Notes: a model not told the origin generated them from the sequence alone. Shown: positions 34,906-43,995, numbered from the stretch's first letter. The stretch: DNA of 64,000 bases from CAZXGD01 sp046350455 (GCA_046350455.1 JAXMAM010000010.1:1-64000), one strand, 5' to 3'. Made by a program: numbers and translations.

Positions 34906-34910
34906 CGCGT

Positions 34911-36470
34911 CTAGCTGGCCGCGCCCCACGCGCCCAGCAGCAGGCCCAGGTCTGTTCCATCCACCACGCCGTCGTCGTTCAGGTCTGCGGGGCAGGGCGT
35001 GCCGCAGCCGCCCCACGCGCCCAGCAGCAGACCCAGGTCCGTGCCATCCACTGTGCCGCTCTGGTCCAGGTCTGCCACGCCCACCAGGGCACGTGCGGCG
35101 CGCACCGCAGCGCCAGCATCCAGCAGGCCGTGACCGGTGGCGTTGTCCATGCCGGGTGCCTGCACGTCGCGGCAGCTGTCCAGCAGGGCGGCGCGCAGCT
35201 GGCCACTGCTGAGCACGGGCGCCACGGCCTTCATCAGCGCCACAGCGCCAGCCACATGCGGGCAGGCCATGCTGGTGCCGTTCTTGAAGTCCACGTCCGC
35301 CGTGTCGACCAGCGAGAGCACTGCATCGCCCGGCGCGGCCAGGTCCGTCTCTGGCCCTGTGCTCGATGTGGAAGGCGTGCTGCCATCCGAGGCAAGCGAG
35401 CTCACGGCGATCACCTCGTCCCACTTGGCTGGATAGGTCACGCCAAAGCTGGGGTTGTTGCCGGTGGCCGCCACCATGGGCACGTCGGCCGCCGCGGCGT
35501 ACAGCACAGCGTCGCGCAGGTACTGCGTGCCCACGGTGTACTGCAGGCTCATGTTGATGATGTCAGCGCCGTGATCCACCGCCCAGGTGATGCCGTCCGC
35601 CAGCCAGGCTGACTGCCCGCTGCACGGATTCAGCACCACCACTGGCAGGATCTTCACGTTCCACGCCATGCCAGCCACGTCGGTGGTGTTGTCGCCGCTG
35701 GCCGCCAGAATGCCCGCCACATGCGTTCCGTGGCTGGAGCAGAAGTCGGTGGTGTCCGCGGACTGGTTGACGATGTTCCAGCCTGGCAGCACGCGGTCGC
35801 CCAGGTCCTGGTGCAGGTTCACGCCGCTGTCCACGATGGCCACCACGGTGTCCGGGCTTCCCACGCTCACATGCCAGGCGGCCCGCGCGCGCACGTCCAT
35901 GCCGGGCGTGCCAGACACGCCGTTCACGCTCTGCCCAGTGTTCTCCAGGCCCCACTGCAGCGTGTAGTACGTGTCGTCCGGCTCCGCCGCATCTGCGGCC
36001 GCCTGACCGATGCCATCCACCTCCGCCACCTGCAGCGTGCGCGCGTTGCGGCCTGCCCAGTGGAGCTGCGCTGCCAGCGTGGGCGTGTCCGTGCCCGCTG
36101 GCACGCGCGCCATCATCCACCGGTCCATGCCCAGCGACGCCGCCACCACTGCGTTGGCCGGCACCACGGTGGAGGCATGCGCCACGCCTGTCACGCCAGC
36201 GCTGCGCAGCACCTGCGAGACCTGCCAGTCCACAGCGCCTGTGCGGTCGAACGCCACTGCCTGGCCCCCCGCATCGAGCGCCAGATGCGCACCAGGCGCC
36301 AGCTTGATGAGCACATGATCCGTGGCGTATCCGCCCACGCGGTCTGGGCCCCAGGCCATGCCGCCTGCGGCAGGGCCTTGCCCATGGCACCACCCAGCTG
36401 CGCACAGCGCGGCAGCCACAGCCGCCGCTGGTGCGTGCCCATGGGGCTGCCAGCGCTGAAGGGGGTTCAT
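34911..36470 (-). CDS. Secreted subtilisin-like serine peptidase (S8) with dockerin-like C-terminus
   Basis: A subtilase of 519 residues. The catalytic triad is seen in AIVDSGVNLH (Asp), SHGTHVAGILA (His) and NGTSMACPHVAGAVALM (Ser), with the oxyanion region in ATGNNPSFG. A fervidolysin/S8 propeptide-like region precedes them. The C-terminus has two dockerin-like repeats (DLDQSGTVDGTDLGLLLGAWG and DLNDDGVVDGTDLGLLLGAWG). The ATG at 36470 starts MNPLQRWQPHGHAPAAAVAAA, a signal peptide with cleavage near CHGQ. It is presumably exported, where the C-terminal repeats may place it on the surface. It ends five bases from the convergent polyferredoxin gene. Confidence 0.93.
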   Translation of the reverse strand: MNPLQRWQPHGHAPAAAVAAALCAAGWCHGQGPAAGGMAWGPDRVGGYATDHVLIKLAPGAHLALDAGGQAVAFDRTGAVDWQVSQVLRSAGVTGVAHASTVVPANAVVAASLGMDRWMMARVPAGTDTPTLAAQLHWAGRNARTLQVAEVDGIGQAAADAAEPDDTYYTLQWGLENTGQSVNGVSGTPGMDVRARAAWHVSVGSPDTVVAIVDSGVNLHQDLGDRVLPGWNIVNQSADTTDFCSSHGTHVAGILAASGDNTTDVAGMAWNVKILPVVVLNPCSGQSAWLADGITWAVDHGADIINMSLQYTVGTQYLRDAVLYAAAADVPMVAATGNNPSFGVTYPAKWDEVIAVSSLASDGSTPSTSSTGPETDLAAPGDAVLSLVDTADVDFKNGTSMACPHVAGAVALMKAVAPVLSSGQLRAALLDSCRDVQAPGMDNATGHGLLDAGAAVRAARALVGVADLDQSGTVDGTDLGLLLGAWGGCGTPCPADLNDDGVVDGTDLGLLLGAWGAAS

Positions 36471-36751
36471 CACCACAAAGGACCATACGATCCACCCAGC
36501 CAAAGCGATTGCGGATCCCCTGTGAAAACCACCATCCTGCGGCCCCCTGTGCCGGTTTCGCAGGCCCTGGGGCCGCCCGGAAGGCCCCAGGGCCTCTCTG
36601 GGGGCCTTGGCAAACGCATTGCCCTCCCTTGGCCGTTCCGATAGCATTCTTCCCTTCATCCTTTCATCCGGATGGACGGTTGATGCTTGGTTGCAGGCAG
36701 CGTCCTCTGGGCAGGATCCCACGCACGTTCTGGCACGGAGCCACCTCTCAC
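36471..36751. other. Divergent intergenic region between S8 peptidase and metK with a strong hairpin
   Basis: This 281-base gap must hold the promoters of two divergent genes. A perfect 13-bp stem (AGGCCCTGGGGCC at 36562-36574 and GGCCCCAGGGCCT at 36583-36595) with an eight-base loop is present. There is no T run after it on either strand. I see none of the conserved cores of the SAM-I, SAM-II, SAM-IV or SAH riboswitches. It may be a leader structure, an operator or a leftover repeat. Confidence 0.5.
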
Positions 36752-37972
36752 ATGCACGCCACCCGACACGTCTTCACGAGCGAATCTGTTTCCATGGGCC
36801 ACCCCGACAAGCTGGCAGACCAGATCAGCGACGCTGTCCTCGATGCCATGCTGGCGCAGGACCCGTTCAGCCGCGTGGCGTGCGAGACGCTGGTGACCAC
36901 GGGCCTGGCAGTGGTGGCTGGCGAAGTGACCACCAACGCCGTGGTGAATGTGCCGGAGATCGTCCGCGCTGCCGTGGAGCGCGCTGGCTATGACGACGCG
37001 CGCAAGGGCTTTGACTACCGCAGCTGCGGCGTGTCCGTGGTGCTGGGCAAGCAGAGCGCCGACATCTCGCGCGGCGTGGGCAAGCGCGAGAAGCGCAAGC
37101 TGGACAAGAATCAGGGCGCTGGCGACCAGGGCATGATGTTCGGCTTTGCCTGCCGCGAGACACCAGAGCTCATGCCGCTGCCCATCGCGCTCAGCCATGA
37201 GCTGGTGAAGCGCCAGGCAGTCGTGCGCCAGAAAAACATCATCAAGGGCCTGCGCCCAGACGCCAAGAGCCAGGTGACCGTGGTCTATGACGGCCTCAAG
37301 CCGGTGGCCATCGACACGGTGGTGCTCTCCACCCAGCACGACCCCGAGTGGAACGGCCCCGCCCAGCAGAAGAAGCTGAAGGCGCTGGTCACGCAGCACA
37401 TCATCAAGCCTGTGCTGGGCAAGTGGTGGAAGGACGCCATCAAGGTGCACGTGAACCCCACGGGCCAGTTTGAGATCGGCGGCCCACACGGCGACTGCGG
37501 CCTGACCGGCCGCAAGATCATCGTGGACACCTACGGCGGCCGCGGCCGTCACGGCGGTGGCGCGTTCAGCGGCAAGGACCCCAGCAAGGTGGACCGCAGC
37601 GCTGCGTACATGTGCCGCTACATCGCCAAGAACATCGTGGCAGCTGGCCTGGCCGAAGTGTGCGAAGTGCAGCTCAGCTACGCCATCGGCGTGGCAGAGC
37701 CCACCAGCGTGCTGGTGGACACGCAGGGCACTGGCACGGTGTCGGATGAGTGGCTGGCCAAGGAAGTGCGCCGCCACTTTGCGCTCACGCCTGCTGGCAT
37801 CATCGAGTCGCTTGGCCTCCTGAAGCCCATCTACAGCGCAACCGCCACGCACGGCCACTTTGGCCGCAAGCCTGGCGAGTGCGGCCCTGGCACGTTCTCT
37901 TGGGAGAAGACCGACAAGGCTGCAGCACTCGCTGCCGCAGCCAAGAAGGCACCCAAGGCCAAGAAGGCCTGA
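36752..37972 (+). CDS. metK: S-adenosylmethionine synthetase
   Basis: MetK makes S-adenosylmethionine from methionine and ATP. The protein has 406 residues starting at ATG 36752 (MHATRHVFTSESVSMGHPDKLADQ). Signature motifs are GHPDKLADQISDA, GAGDQGMMFGFA and GGGAFSGKDPSKVDRSAAY. DYRSCGVSVVLGKQSADI and the K-rich C-terminal tail (AAAAKKAPKAKKA) are also visible. The tail is longer than usual and low in complexity. The stop overlaps the start of the rsmB-like gene (TGATG), so both are made from one message. The long leader upstream contains a strong hairpin. Confidence 0.97.
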   Translation: MHATRHVFTSESVSMGHPDKLADQISDAVLDAMLAQDPFSRVACETLVTTGLAVVAGEVTTNAVVNVPEIVRAAVERAGYDDARKGFDYRSCGVSVVLGKQSADISRGVGKREKRKLDKNQGAGDQGMMFGFACRETPELMPLPIALSHELVKRQAVVRQKNIIKGLRPDAKSQVTVVYDGLKPVAIDTVVLSTQHDPEWNGPAQQKKLKALVTQHIIKPVLGKWWKDAIKVHVNPTGQFEIGGPHGDCGLTGRKIIVDTYGGRGRHGGGAFSGKDPSKVDRSAAYMCRYIAKNIVAAGLAEVCEVQLSYAIGVAEPTSVLVDTQGTGTVSDEWLAKEVRRHFALTPAGIIESLGLLKPIYSATATHGHFGRKPGECGPGTFSWEKTDKAAALAAAAKKAPKAKKA

Positions 37973-39357
37973 TGACCACCCTCTCGCCCGCGCGGGTAGC
38001 GGCGCTGGACCGTCTGGCCCGGCAGGCTGCCCGCTTTCCCGACCTTGAGTTTGTGGACGCAGGTGCCGCGCCCGCTGCGGACGGCGCACGGCTGGACGCG
38101 CGCGACACCGCGCTCTCCCGCGCCATCGAGCACGCCGTGGTGCGCCGCTGGCTGACGCTGGTGGGCGTGTGCCGCGCGTGCATTGACCGGCGCTGGGACA
38201 ACGTGGACTCGCGCATCCAGGCTGCCTTGCTGGCTGGCGCTGCGCAGCTGCTGCTGTTCGGGCACCAGGCGGACCACGCTGTTGTGGACGACACCGTGGA
38301 GTGGACCAAACGCAAGGGCCGGCGGGGCGCGCCCGGCTTTGTGAACGCAGTGCTGCGGCGCATCGCTGCGCTGCGTGGCGAAGTGCTGCCAGCCGATCAT
38401 CCGCACGCGCAGCCAGAGGCATGGCGCGACCGGCAGGACCTCCTTCCGCTGGAGGATGGCCGGGTGCTGCAGCTGACGCGTGCGGTGTTCGCTGCAGACC
38501 CCGTGGAGCGCCTCTCGCAGCTCACCAGCCACAGCGAGGAGCTGCTGCTCCACTGGATGAACAGCGCTGGCCGCGACCTGACCTTTGCCCGCGCAGTGCA
38601 CGGCCTGATGAGCGCGCCCACCGTGCTGGCCAGCGTGCCGCATGAGGCGCTGGCTGCGGGCTCGCCGTTTGCCGCGTTGCTGCAGCCGCATGTGGATCCG
38701 GGCTTCATGGCCTGGAGCGGTTCGCATGTGCAGCTGATGGAGCTGCTGGCCGCGCACCCCAGCGCCCGCGTGCAGGATGCTGGCAGCGGCCAGCCGGTGC
38801 GCCTGGCTGCTGGCCTGCGCCCACAGGTGGTGCTGGATGCGTGCGCTGGCCGCGGCACCAAGACCCGGCAGCTGGCCGAGCTCTTCCCAGATGCAGAGAT
38901 CGTGGCCACCGACACCGATGGCGTGCGCCTGCGCTCCCTGGCCGAGGCCTTTGCAGGCCACGCCCGCGTCAAGGTGACCACCCCCGAGGGACTCCGCCGC
39001 GTCATCGGCAGGTGCGACCTGCTGCTGCTGGACGTCCCGTGCAGCAACACGGGCGTGCTGGCCCGCCGCCCAGAGGCCCGCTACCGCTTCAACCGCGGCC
39101 GGCTGGATGGCCTGGTGCAGCTGCAGCGCACCATCCTGCGCGAGCACACGCCCTTCCTCTCGCCCACAGGCCGCGTGCTCTTCAGCACCTGCAGCCTGGA
39201 ACAGGCAGAGGATGAACGGCAGGCAGAATGGGCCGCCAAGCACCTGCGCGGCCGCGTGGAGCGCATGGAGCGCCGGGAACCGCGCGGCATGCCCGGCAGC
39301 CCCGCCACCGGGTACTCCGACGGCAGCTTTGGCGTCCTGCTGGCGCCACCTGGCTGA
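37972..39357 (+). CDS. 16S rRNA m5C methyltransferase RsmB-like
   Basis: A protein of 461 residues with an N-terminal NusB-like helical region (RAIEHAVVRRWLTLVGVCRACIDRRWDNVDSRIQAALLAGA) and a C-terminal SAM methyltransferase domain. The SAM loop is VVLDACAGRGTKTRQLAELF. The catalytic cysteines are in LLLDVPCSNTGVLARRPEARYR and FSTCSLEQAEDE. This is the RsmB/NOP2 layout, which makes m5C in rRNA. RsmB itself targets C967 of 16S rRNA; a related m5C target is possible. It starts one base inside metK's stop. A SAM-dependent enzyme beside the SAM synthetase is a sensible pairing. Confidence 0.9.
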   Translation: MTTLSPARVAALDRLARQAARFPDLEFVDAGAAPAADGARLDARDTALSRAIEHAVVRRWLTLVGVCRACIDRRWDNVDSRIQAALLAGAAQLLLFGHQADHAVVDDTVEWTKRKGRRGAPGFVNAVLRRIAALRGEVLPADHPHAQPEAWRDRQDLLPLEDGRVLQLTRAVFAADPVERLSQLTSHSEELLLHWMNSAGRDLTFARAVHGLMSAPTVLASVPHEALAAGSPFAALLQPHVDPGFMAWSGSHVQLMELLAAHPSARVQDAGSGQPVRLAAGLRPQVVLDACAGRGTKTRQLAELFPDAEIVATDTDGVRLRSLAEAFAGHARVKVTTPEGLRRVIGRCDLLLLDVPCSNTGVLARRPEARYRFNRGRLDGLVQLQRTILREHTPFLSPTGRVLFSTCSLEQAEDERQAEWAAKHLRGRVERMERREPRGMPGSPATGYSDGSFGVLLAPPG

Positions 39358-39444
39358 ACGGGTTGTTCACGCACCACCTGCGTGCAAGCGGCGGGCGTTG
39401 GTACCATTCCCGGATTCACCCTTGCAGCCCCTGCGGAGTTCGGC

Positions 39445-39915
39445 ATGGCAGGCCCTCTCACAGTCAACGAGATCCTCGACCCACAGTGCGTGATTGTGCC
39501 GCTCACAGCGTCCTCCAAGAAGGACGCCATTGACCAGCTGGTGGACTCCATGGCAGCTGCGGCCCGCATCACAGACGCCGCTGCTGTGAAGAAGGCTGTG
39601 TGGGAGCGCGAGCAGCAGCGCTCCACCGGCATCGGTGAAGGCCTGGCCATTCCGCACGGCAAGACGCCCGCAGCACCACGCCTGGCGCTGGCCGTGGGTC
39701 GCCTGGCAGCGCCCATCGACTACGACTCCATTGACCGCAAACCCGTGCGGCTGGTGGTGCTCCTGGTCTCTCCGCCAGACAAGACCAGCGAGCACATCCA
39801 GGCGCTGGGGCGCATCTCGCGCCTCATGTGCAGCGCCGAATTCCGCGAGCGTGTCTACGCCGCCGAGAACGCCGAGCAGCTGGTCGAGCTCTTCCGCAGC
39901 GCAGAATCGCGCTGA
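39445..39915 (+). CDS. PTS IIA-like phosphoacceptor protein (PtsN type)
   Basis: A single-domain PTS EIIA fructose/nitrogen-type protein of 156 residues. The active-site histidine is H71 in STGIGEGLAIPHGKT, and LVVLLVSPPDKTSEHIQALGRISRLM is characteristic. With no sugar EIIB/EIIC near it, it probably acts as a regulatory phosphoacceptor (PTS-Ntr). The ATG at 39445 is chosen; an in-frame ATG at 39382 would add 21 residues of unconserved sequence. The next gene (DUF151) starts 50 bases on. A second PTS-IIA-like gene is present near the antiporters. Confidence 0.88.
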   Translation: MAGPLTVNEILDPQCVIVPLTASSKKDAIDQLVDSMAAAARITDAAAVKKAVWEREQQRSTGIGEGLAIPHGKTPAAPRLALAVGRLAAPIDYDSIDRKPVRLVVLLVSPPDKTSEHIQALGRISRLMCSAEFRERVYAAENAEQLVELFRSAESR

Positions 39916-39964
39916 GCCTTCCGGGCCCTCCTACAATCCGTGCACGCACCCCAGGGGCGGACGC

Positions 39965-40426
39965 ATGCTCATTCCTGTCCATCTTTCGCGCATCTTCATC
40001 CGGGAGATGGCAGACATGCAGATCATCGAGCTCACAGAGACCGGTGGGCAGCGGCGCTTTCCCATCGTCATTGGCCTGCCAGAGGCCTTTGCCATTGATC
40101 GCCGCATCAAGGGCGTGCAGATCCCCAGGCCCCAGACGCACGATCTTCTTGCCAACGTGGTGCGCGCCATGGGCGGAACGCTGCAGGAGATCCGCATCAC
40201 CCACGTGGATGGTGGCACCTTCTACGCCCAGCTGGTCATCCAGCTGAATGGCGGGGAAGTGCTGGTGGACTCCCGCCCCAGCGACGCCATTGCGCTGGGC
40301 GTGGCGGACAACGTGCCCATCCTGGTGGAGGAAGACGTGCTGGAGCAGGCCTCCGCAGAGGCTGCGGCTGGAACAGAGGGCACGCCGGACATCCAGCTGG
40401 ACGACGAAGACGAGGACGACGCATGA
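39965..40426 (+). CDS. Bifunctional nuclease family protein (DUF151)
   Basis: A BFN/DUF151 domain protein of 153 residues. The conserved core appears as RRFPIVIGLPEAFAID (normally LPIVIGxxEAxAI), RPQTHDLLANVVRAMGGTLQEI and FYAQLVI, then SRPSDAIALGV. Plant and bacterial members were reported as nucleases; the biochemical role in bacteria is not well settled. The C-terminus is a highly acidic tail (LDDEDEDDA). The ATG at 39965 follows GGGGCGGA. Its stop overlaps the HAD gene as ATGA, so the two proteins are coupled. Confidence 0.9.
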   Translation: MLIPVHLSRIFIREMADMQIIELTETGGQRRFPIVIGLPEAFAIDRRIKGVQIPRPQTHDLLANVVRAMGGTLQEIRITHVDGGTFYAQLVIQLNGGEVLVDSRPSDAIALGVADNVPILVEEDVLEQASAEAAAGTEGTPDIQLDDEDEDDA

Positions 40427-41055
40427 CGCCACCGCGCGTGGTGGTCTTTGACCTGGGCGGCGTGGTGGTGCGCATTGCAAGGTCGTGGCAGGAGGGGTGC
40501 GCAGCGGCGGGCATGCCCTACCACCCGCACGTGGAGCAGCTGCTGCACGCAGTGCCGGTGCGCACGCTGCTTGACCAGCACCAGCGCGGCGCTCTGCCGT
40601 GCCATGCGTTCTTCGCCAGCTTCTCCCAGCTGCTCCAGGGCGCGTACACGCCGCAGCAGCTGGAGGCCATCCACGGCGCGTGGACCATGGAGGACTACCC
40701 AGGCATCCAGTCGGTCATCGAGGGGCTGCACGCGCAGGGCGTGCCAACCGCGTGCCTGAGCAACACCAACGCAAGCCACTGGGACAACGGCCTGCGGCAG
40801 AGCCCAGCTGTGGCTCGCATCCAGCACCCGTACGCAAGCCACCACCTGGGGCTGGCCAAGCCAGACCCTGCCATCTACGCAGCGTTTGAGAAGCGCAGCG
40901 GCTTCGCTGCAGCGGACATCGTGTTCTTTGATGACCTTGCGGAGAACATCGCCGCGGCGCGCGCGTGTGGCTGGGATGCCGTGCAGGTGGATCACACAGG
41001 CGACACCGCTTTCCAGGTGCGGCGCGCGGTGCAGGAACGGGGCGTGCAGCTGTGA
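40423..41055 (+). CDS. HAD-superfamily hydrolase
   Basis: A HAD phosphatase of 210 residues. The four motifs are VVFDLGGVVV (the nucleophile Asp), ACLSNTNASHW (the Ser/Thr motif), LAKPDPAIY (the Lys) and VFFDDLAENIAAA (the acidic pair). A helical cap lies between motifs 1 and 2. This is the epoxide-hydrolase-N/YihX-like subgroup. Substrate unknown: YihX-type enzymes dephosphorylate alpha-glucose 1-phosphate. The start ATG overlaps the DUF151 stop and the stop overlaps truD as GTGA. Confidence 0.9.
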   Translation: MTPPRVVVFDLGGVVVRIARSWQEGCAAAGMPYHPHVEQLLHAVPVRTLLDQHQRGALPCHAFFASFSQLLQGAYTPQQLEAIHGAWTMEDYPGIQSVIEGLHAQGVPTACLSNTNASHWDNGLRQSPAVARIQHPYASHHLGLAKPDPAIYAAFEKRSGFAAADIVFFDDLAENIAAARACGWDAVQVDHTGDTAFQVRRAVQERGVQL

Positions 41056-42353
41056 GCCACGCATCGCAGGGCGTGCTCCGCCCGCCAGCAGACCAGCTGC
41101 CGAACCCGCTTCCAGAGCGGCGCCTGCTTGACCTGCCTCCCATCGGTGGCCGCATCAAGGAGCGTCCCGAGGACTTCCTGGTGGATGAGCTGCCGCTCTA
41201 TGAGCCCAGCGGTGAGGGCGAGCACCTCTACCTGCGCATCGCCAAGCGCGACATGCCGCACCACGAGATGCTCTCCGTGCTGCGCCGCCACTTTGGCGTG
41301 ACCGACCGCGAGATCGGCTTTGCCGGCATGAAGGACCGCATGGCGCTCACCAGCCAGACGGTCAGCATTCACCTGCCGCGGCGGCCAGAGCTCACCAGCA
41401 TCCAGCACGACCGTCTGCAGGTGCAGTGGGCCGACTGGCACAGCAACAAGCTGCGGCGCGGCCACCTGGCAGGCAACCGCTTCAGCATCCGCATCCGAGG
41501 GGTGGAGCCCTTCCAGGCGCCGGCCATCTGGCGCGGCCTGCAGGCGCTGGAAGCGCGTGGCGTGCCGGACTTCTTTGGTCCGCAGCGCTTTGGCGTGCGC
41601 CGCAACGGCCACGTGCTTGGCAGGCTGGTGCTGCTGGAGCGGTGGGAGGAACTGCTGGGTGAACTGCTTGGCTCGGAGGGCACGCCCTTCCCAGAGACCC
41701 AGCGCGAGGGCCGCCAGCACGCACAGGCTGGGCGCTGGGCCGAGGCGCTGGCTGCGTGGGGCCGCACAGACGCTGCGGAGCGCGCTGCGCTGCGCGCGCT
41801 GGAGCAGGGGGCCAACGCCCGCGCTGCGGTGCGCGCCATGCCGCGCGATGTGCTCGCCTTCTGGGTGAGCGCATGGCAGAGCGCGGTGTTCAACCGCCTG
41901 CTGGACCAGCGCCTGGCCGAGGGAACCGAGGGCGTGCTCCGCCTGGGCGACGTGGCGTGGAAGCACGCCAACGGCGCGCGGTTCCTGGTGGACGACGCTG
42001 CTGTGGCGGCGGAGGGCGAGCAGTCGCTGGCCGTCCGCGCGCAGCGGTTTGAGATATCCCCCACAGGCCTGCTGCCAGGGCAGGGCGCCATGCCCTCTCA
42101 GGGCGTGGTGCGCGCGGCAGAGGATGCGGCCATCCGCGCCTTTGGCATGGAGCCGGCCTTCTTTGACGCGCCCAACCGCTGGCAGGAGGGCGCGCGCCGC
42201 CCCTTGCGCGTGCAGGTGCGGAACCTGCAGATCGAAGGCGGCTTTGACGAGCACGGCCCGTTTGTGCGCGTGGCGTTCGAGCTGCCAGCGGGGGCCTATG
42301 CCACCGTGGTGCTGCGCGAACTGGGCGTGGAGGTGGAGGAGATGCCGGGCTAG
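41052..42353 (+). CDS. truD: tRNA pseudouridine(13) synthase TruD
   Basis: TruD converts U13 in tRNA to pseudouridine. The 433-residue protein contains the catalytic motif GFAGMKDRMALTSQ (the Asp in MKD) and the TruD-specific NRFSIRIRGV, VPDFFGPQRFGVRRNGH and AFWVSAWQSAVFNRLLD segments. Early RIKERPEDFLVDELPLYEPSGEGEHLYL is the family N-terminus. The GTG at 41052 overlaps the HAD stop. The C-terminus overlaps the convergent tadA gene by four bases. Size and domain order are normal. Confidence 0.94.
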   Translation: MSHASQGVLRPPADQLPNPLPERRLLDLPPIGGRIKERPEDFLVDELPLYEPSGEGEHLYLRIAKRDMPHHEMLSVLRRHFGVTDREIGFAGMKDRMALTSQTVSIHLPRRPELTSIQHDRLQVQWADWHSNKLRRGHLAGNRFSIRIRGVEPFQAPAIWRGLQALEARGVPDFFGPQRFGVRRNGHVLGRLVLLERWEELLGELLGSEGTPFPETQREGRQHAQAGRWAEALAAWGRTDAAERAALRALEQGANARAAVRAMPRDVLAFWVSAWQSAVFNRLLDQRLAEGTEGVLRLGDVAWKHANGARFLVDDAAVAAEGEQSLAVRAQRFEISPTGLLPGQGAMPSQGVVRAAEDAAIRAFGMEPAFFDAPNRWQEGARRPLRVQVRNLQIEGGFDEHGPFVRVAFELPAGAYATVVLRELGVEVEEMPG

Positions 42354-42865
42354 CGCCGCGCAGCCTTGCGTTCTGCGCGGCGGCGCGCAAAGAAGCGCGT
42401 CAGCTGCCTGCCGCAGGCGCGGGCCAGCACGCCGCCCACCACGGGCGGGCGGTGATTGAGGCGCGTGTCCCTGGGAATGGCGTACAGGCTCTCGCACGCG
42501 CCAGCCTTGGCATCGGTGGCGCCGTAGATCACGCGGCCGATGCGCGCGTTGACGATGGCGCCTGCGCACATGGCGCAGGGCTCCAGGGTGACCACCAGCG
42601 TGCAGTCCTGCAGCCGCCAGCCAGCGCGATTGCGACCCGCCTTGGCCAGGGCCACCAGCTCTGCGTGGCCAGTGGGGTCGCCCGTCAGCTCGCGGTCATT
42701 GGCGTGCTGGCTTAGCACTCGCGCCCCGCAATAGACCACCGCGCCCACAGGCACTTCACCAGCGGCAGCAGCGTTGCGGGCCAGCGTCATGGCGCGCAGC
42801 ATCATGCCCACGTCGCGGGCGCGCACGCCAGCGCGCAGGCCACGGCTGCCAGCGCAACGCAGCAT
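42350..42865 (-). CDS. tRNA adenosine deaminase TadA-like
   Basis: A zinc-dependent cytidine/deoxycytidylate-type deaminase of 171 residues from this start. The zinc motifs are HAELVAL (H-A-E) and PCAMCAGAIV (PCxxC), and EVPVGAVVY and RVIYGATDAKAGAC are TadA features. TadA makes inosine at the tRNA-Arg wobble position. Start choice is uncertain: ATG 42865, a GTG at 42826 and ATG 42805 all precede the conserved region, and none has a strong ribosome site. A general nucleoside/guanine deaminase is a possible alternative. It lies downstream of tatC on the same strand, and its end overlaps truD. Confidence 0.85.
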   Translation of the reverse strand: MLRCAGSRGLRAGVRARDVGMMLRAMTLARNAAAAGEVPVGAVVYCGARVLSQHANDRELTGDPTGHAELVALAKAGRNRAGWRLQDCTLVVTLEPCAMCAGAIVNARIGRVIYGATDAKAGACESLYAIPRDTRLNHRPPVVGGVLARACGRQLTRFFARRRAERKAARR

Positions 42866-42933
42866 GAACGCGCGCGCGCTGCGGTGCGATGCGCGCGCGC
42901 TGCCCCGCGCGCGGCGATGCCCCGTCCGCTGGC

Positions 42934-43995
42934 TCACTCGTCGCCCTCGTCGCCGTCTGTCCACGGGCTGCGCGTGCGGTACTTGCTGCGTCCCAGCAAC
43001 GCTCCCAGCGCGTTGCGCATCACGCCGCCTTCGCTTACCGCGCGGGCGGGCGCAATCTGCAGCAGCACGATGCCCAGCTCGTACAGCGCGTACAGCGGCA
43101 CCAGCAGCATGAGCATGGACAGGATGTCCACGGTGGGCGTGATCACAGCGGCGGCGATGGCGCAGATGAAGAGCGCATGCCGGCGGTACTTGCGCAGCAT
43201 CTTGGTGTCCAGGATCCCCAGCCAGCCCAGCAGCAGGACCGCCACGGGTGTCTGGAACGCGATGGCGATGGCCCCGCCAAAGAACAGCACAAAGTCCACG
43301 TACTCGCTCAGGCGGTACTGCTGCGCCACCGCGCCAGTCATCTGCGTGGGAATGGTGCGCACTTCCAGCTGGCCATCCTCGCGGCCGCTGTCGAACGCGA
43401 TGTACAGCTGCGCGTCGTCCTTGCGCATCCACACTTCGCCAGCGCGCGCGGTGGCGGGGTCCTGCTCCAGCATGGGCACCACTGGGCCTGCCACCTTGGC
43501 TTCTGCGGGCGTCACTGGCAGGAGCCGCGGCGCAGTGTCCGCAAAGCCCATGAGCATCTCCAGCATCAGGGGCAGCGCCAGGTAGAAGAGCGTGAGGCCG
43601 ATCAGCACCAGGATGGTGCTCAGCGGCACCAGAAAGCGCGCGTAGCGGCGCTCATGGTGGTAGAGGCCTGGAGCCACAAAGCGCCATGCCTGCCAGAGGA
43701 TCCACGGCACGGCAAGGATCACCGCTCCCCAGATGCTGAGCTGGATGCGCACCACCACCATTTCGCTGGGGCTGAGCACCTGCACCACGGGCGGCTGGTT
43801 CTTGGCAGCCAGCGCCACCAGCAGCGGATGCGTCACGAAGTCCAGCAGGTAGGTGGAGAGCGCAAAGCCAACGCATGCCAGCACCAGTGGAACGATGAGC
43901 GCGCGGATCAGCCGCTTGCGCAGCTCGTCCAGGTGCGCGCCAAAGCTCATCAGCCCAAGGGGCGAGTCATTGGGCTGGTCCTGGTCGAGTGGCAT
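42934..43995 (-). CDS. tatC: Twin-arginine translocase subunit TatC with a periplasmic insertion
   Basis: TatC is the core receptor of the twin-arginine export system. The 353-residue protein has MSFGAHLDELRKRLI at the N-terminus, VLSPSEMVVVRIQLSIWGAV, FVAPGLYHHERRYA and DFVLFFGGAIAIAFQTPVAVLLL, all TatC features. An extra ~65 residues lie between TM3 and TM4 (APRLLPVTPAEAKVAG to TIPTQMTGAVAQQ), on the periplasmic side. This makes it longer than the usual 240-260. The ATG at 43995 is chosen; an ATG at 43950 would start just before the FGAHLDEL region. ActB in this window carries a Tat-type signal. Confidence 0.93.
   Translation of the reverse strand: MPLDQDQPNDSPLGLMSFGAHLDELRKRLIRALIVPLVLACVGFALSTYLLDFVTHPLLVALAAKNQPPVVQVLSPSEMVVVRIQLSIWGAVILAVPWILWQAWRFVAPGLYHHERRYARFLVPLSTILVLIGLTLFYLALPLMLEMLMGFADTAPRLLPVTPAEAKVAGPVVPMLEQDPATARAGEVWMRKDDAQLYIAFDSGREDGQLEVRTIPTQMTGAVAQQYRLSEYVDFVLFFGGAIAIAFQTPVAVLLLGWLGILDTKMLRKYRRHALFICAIAAAVITPTVDILSMLMLLVPLYALYELGIVLLQIAPARAVSEGGVMRNALGALLGRSKYRTRSPWTDGDEGDE

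Noticed and set aside
36562..36595. SAM riboswitch upstream of metK
   Set aside because: I could not find the conserved cores of any SAM or SAH riboswitch class; only a hairpin is certain.
36656..38422. Open frame of 588 codons on the minus strand over metK
   Set aside because: Shadow of metK, which shows all family motifs.
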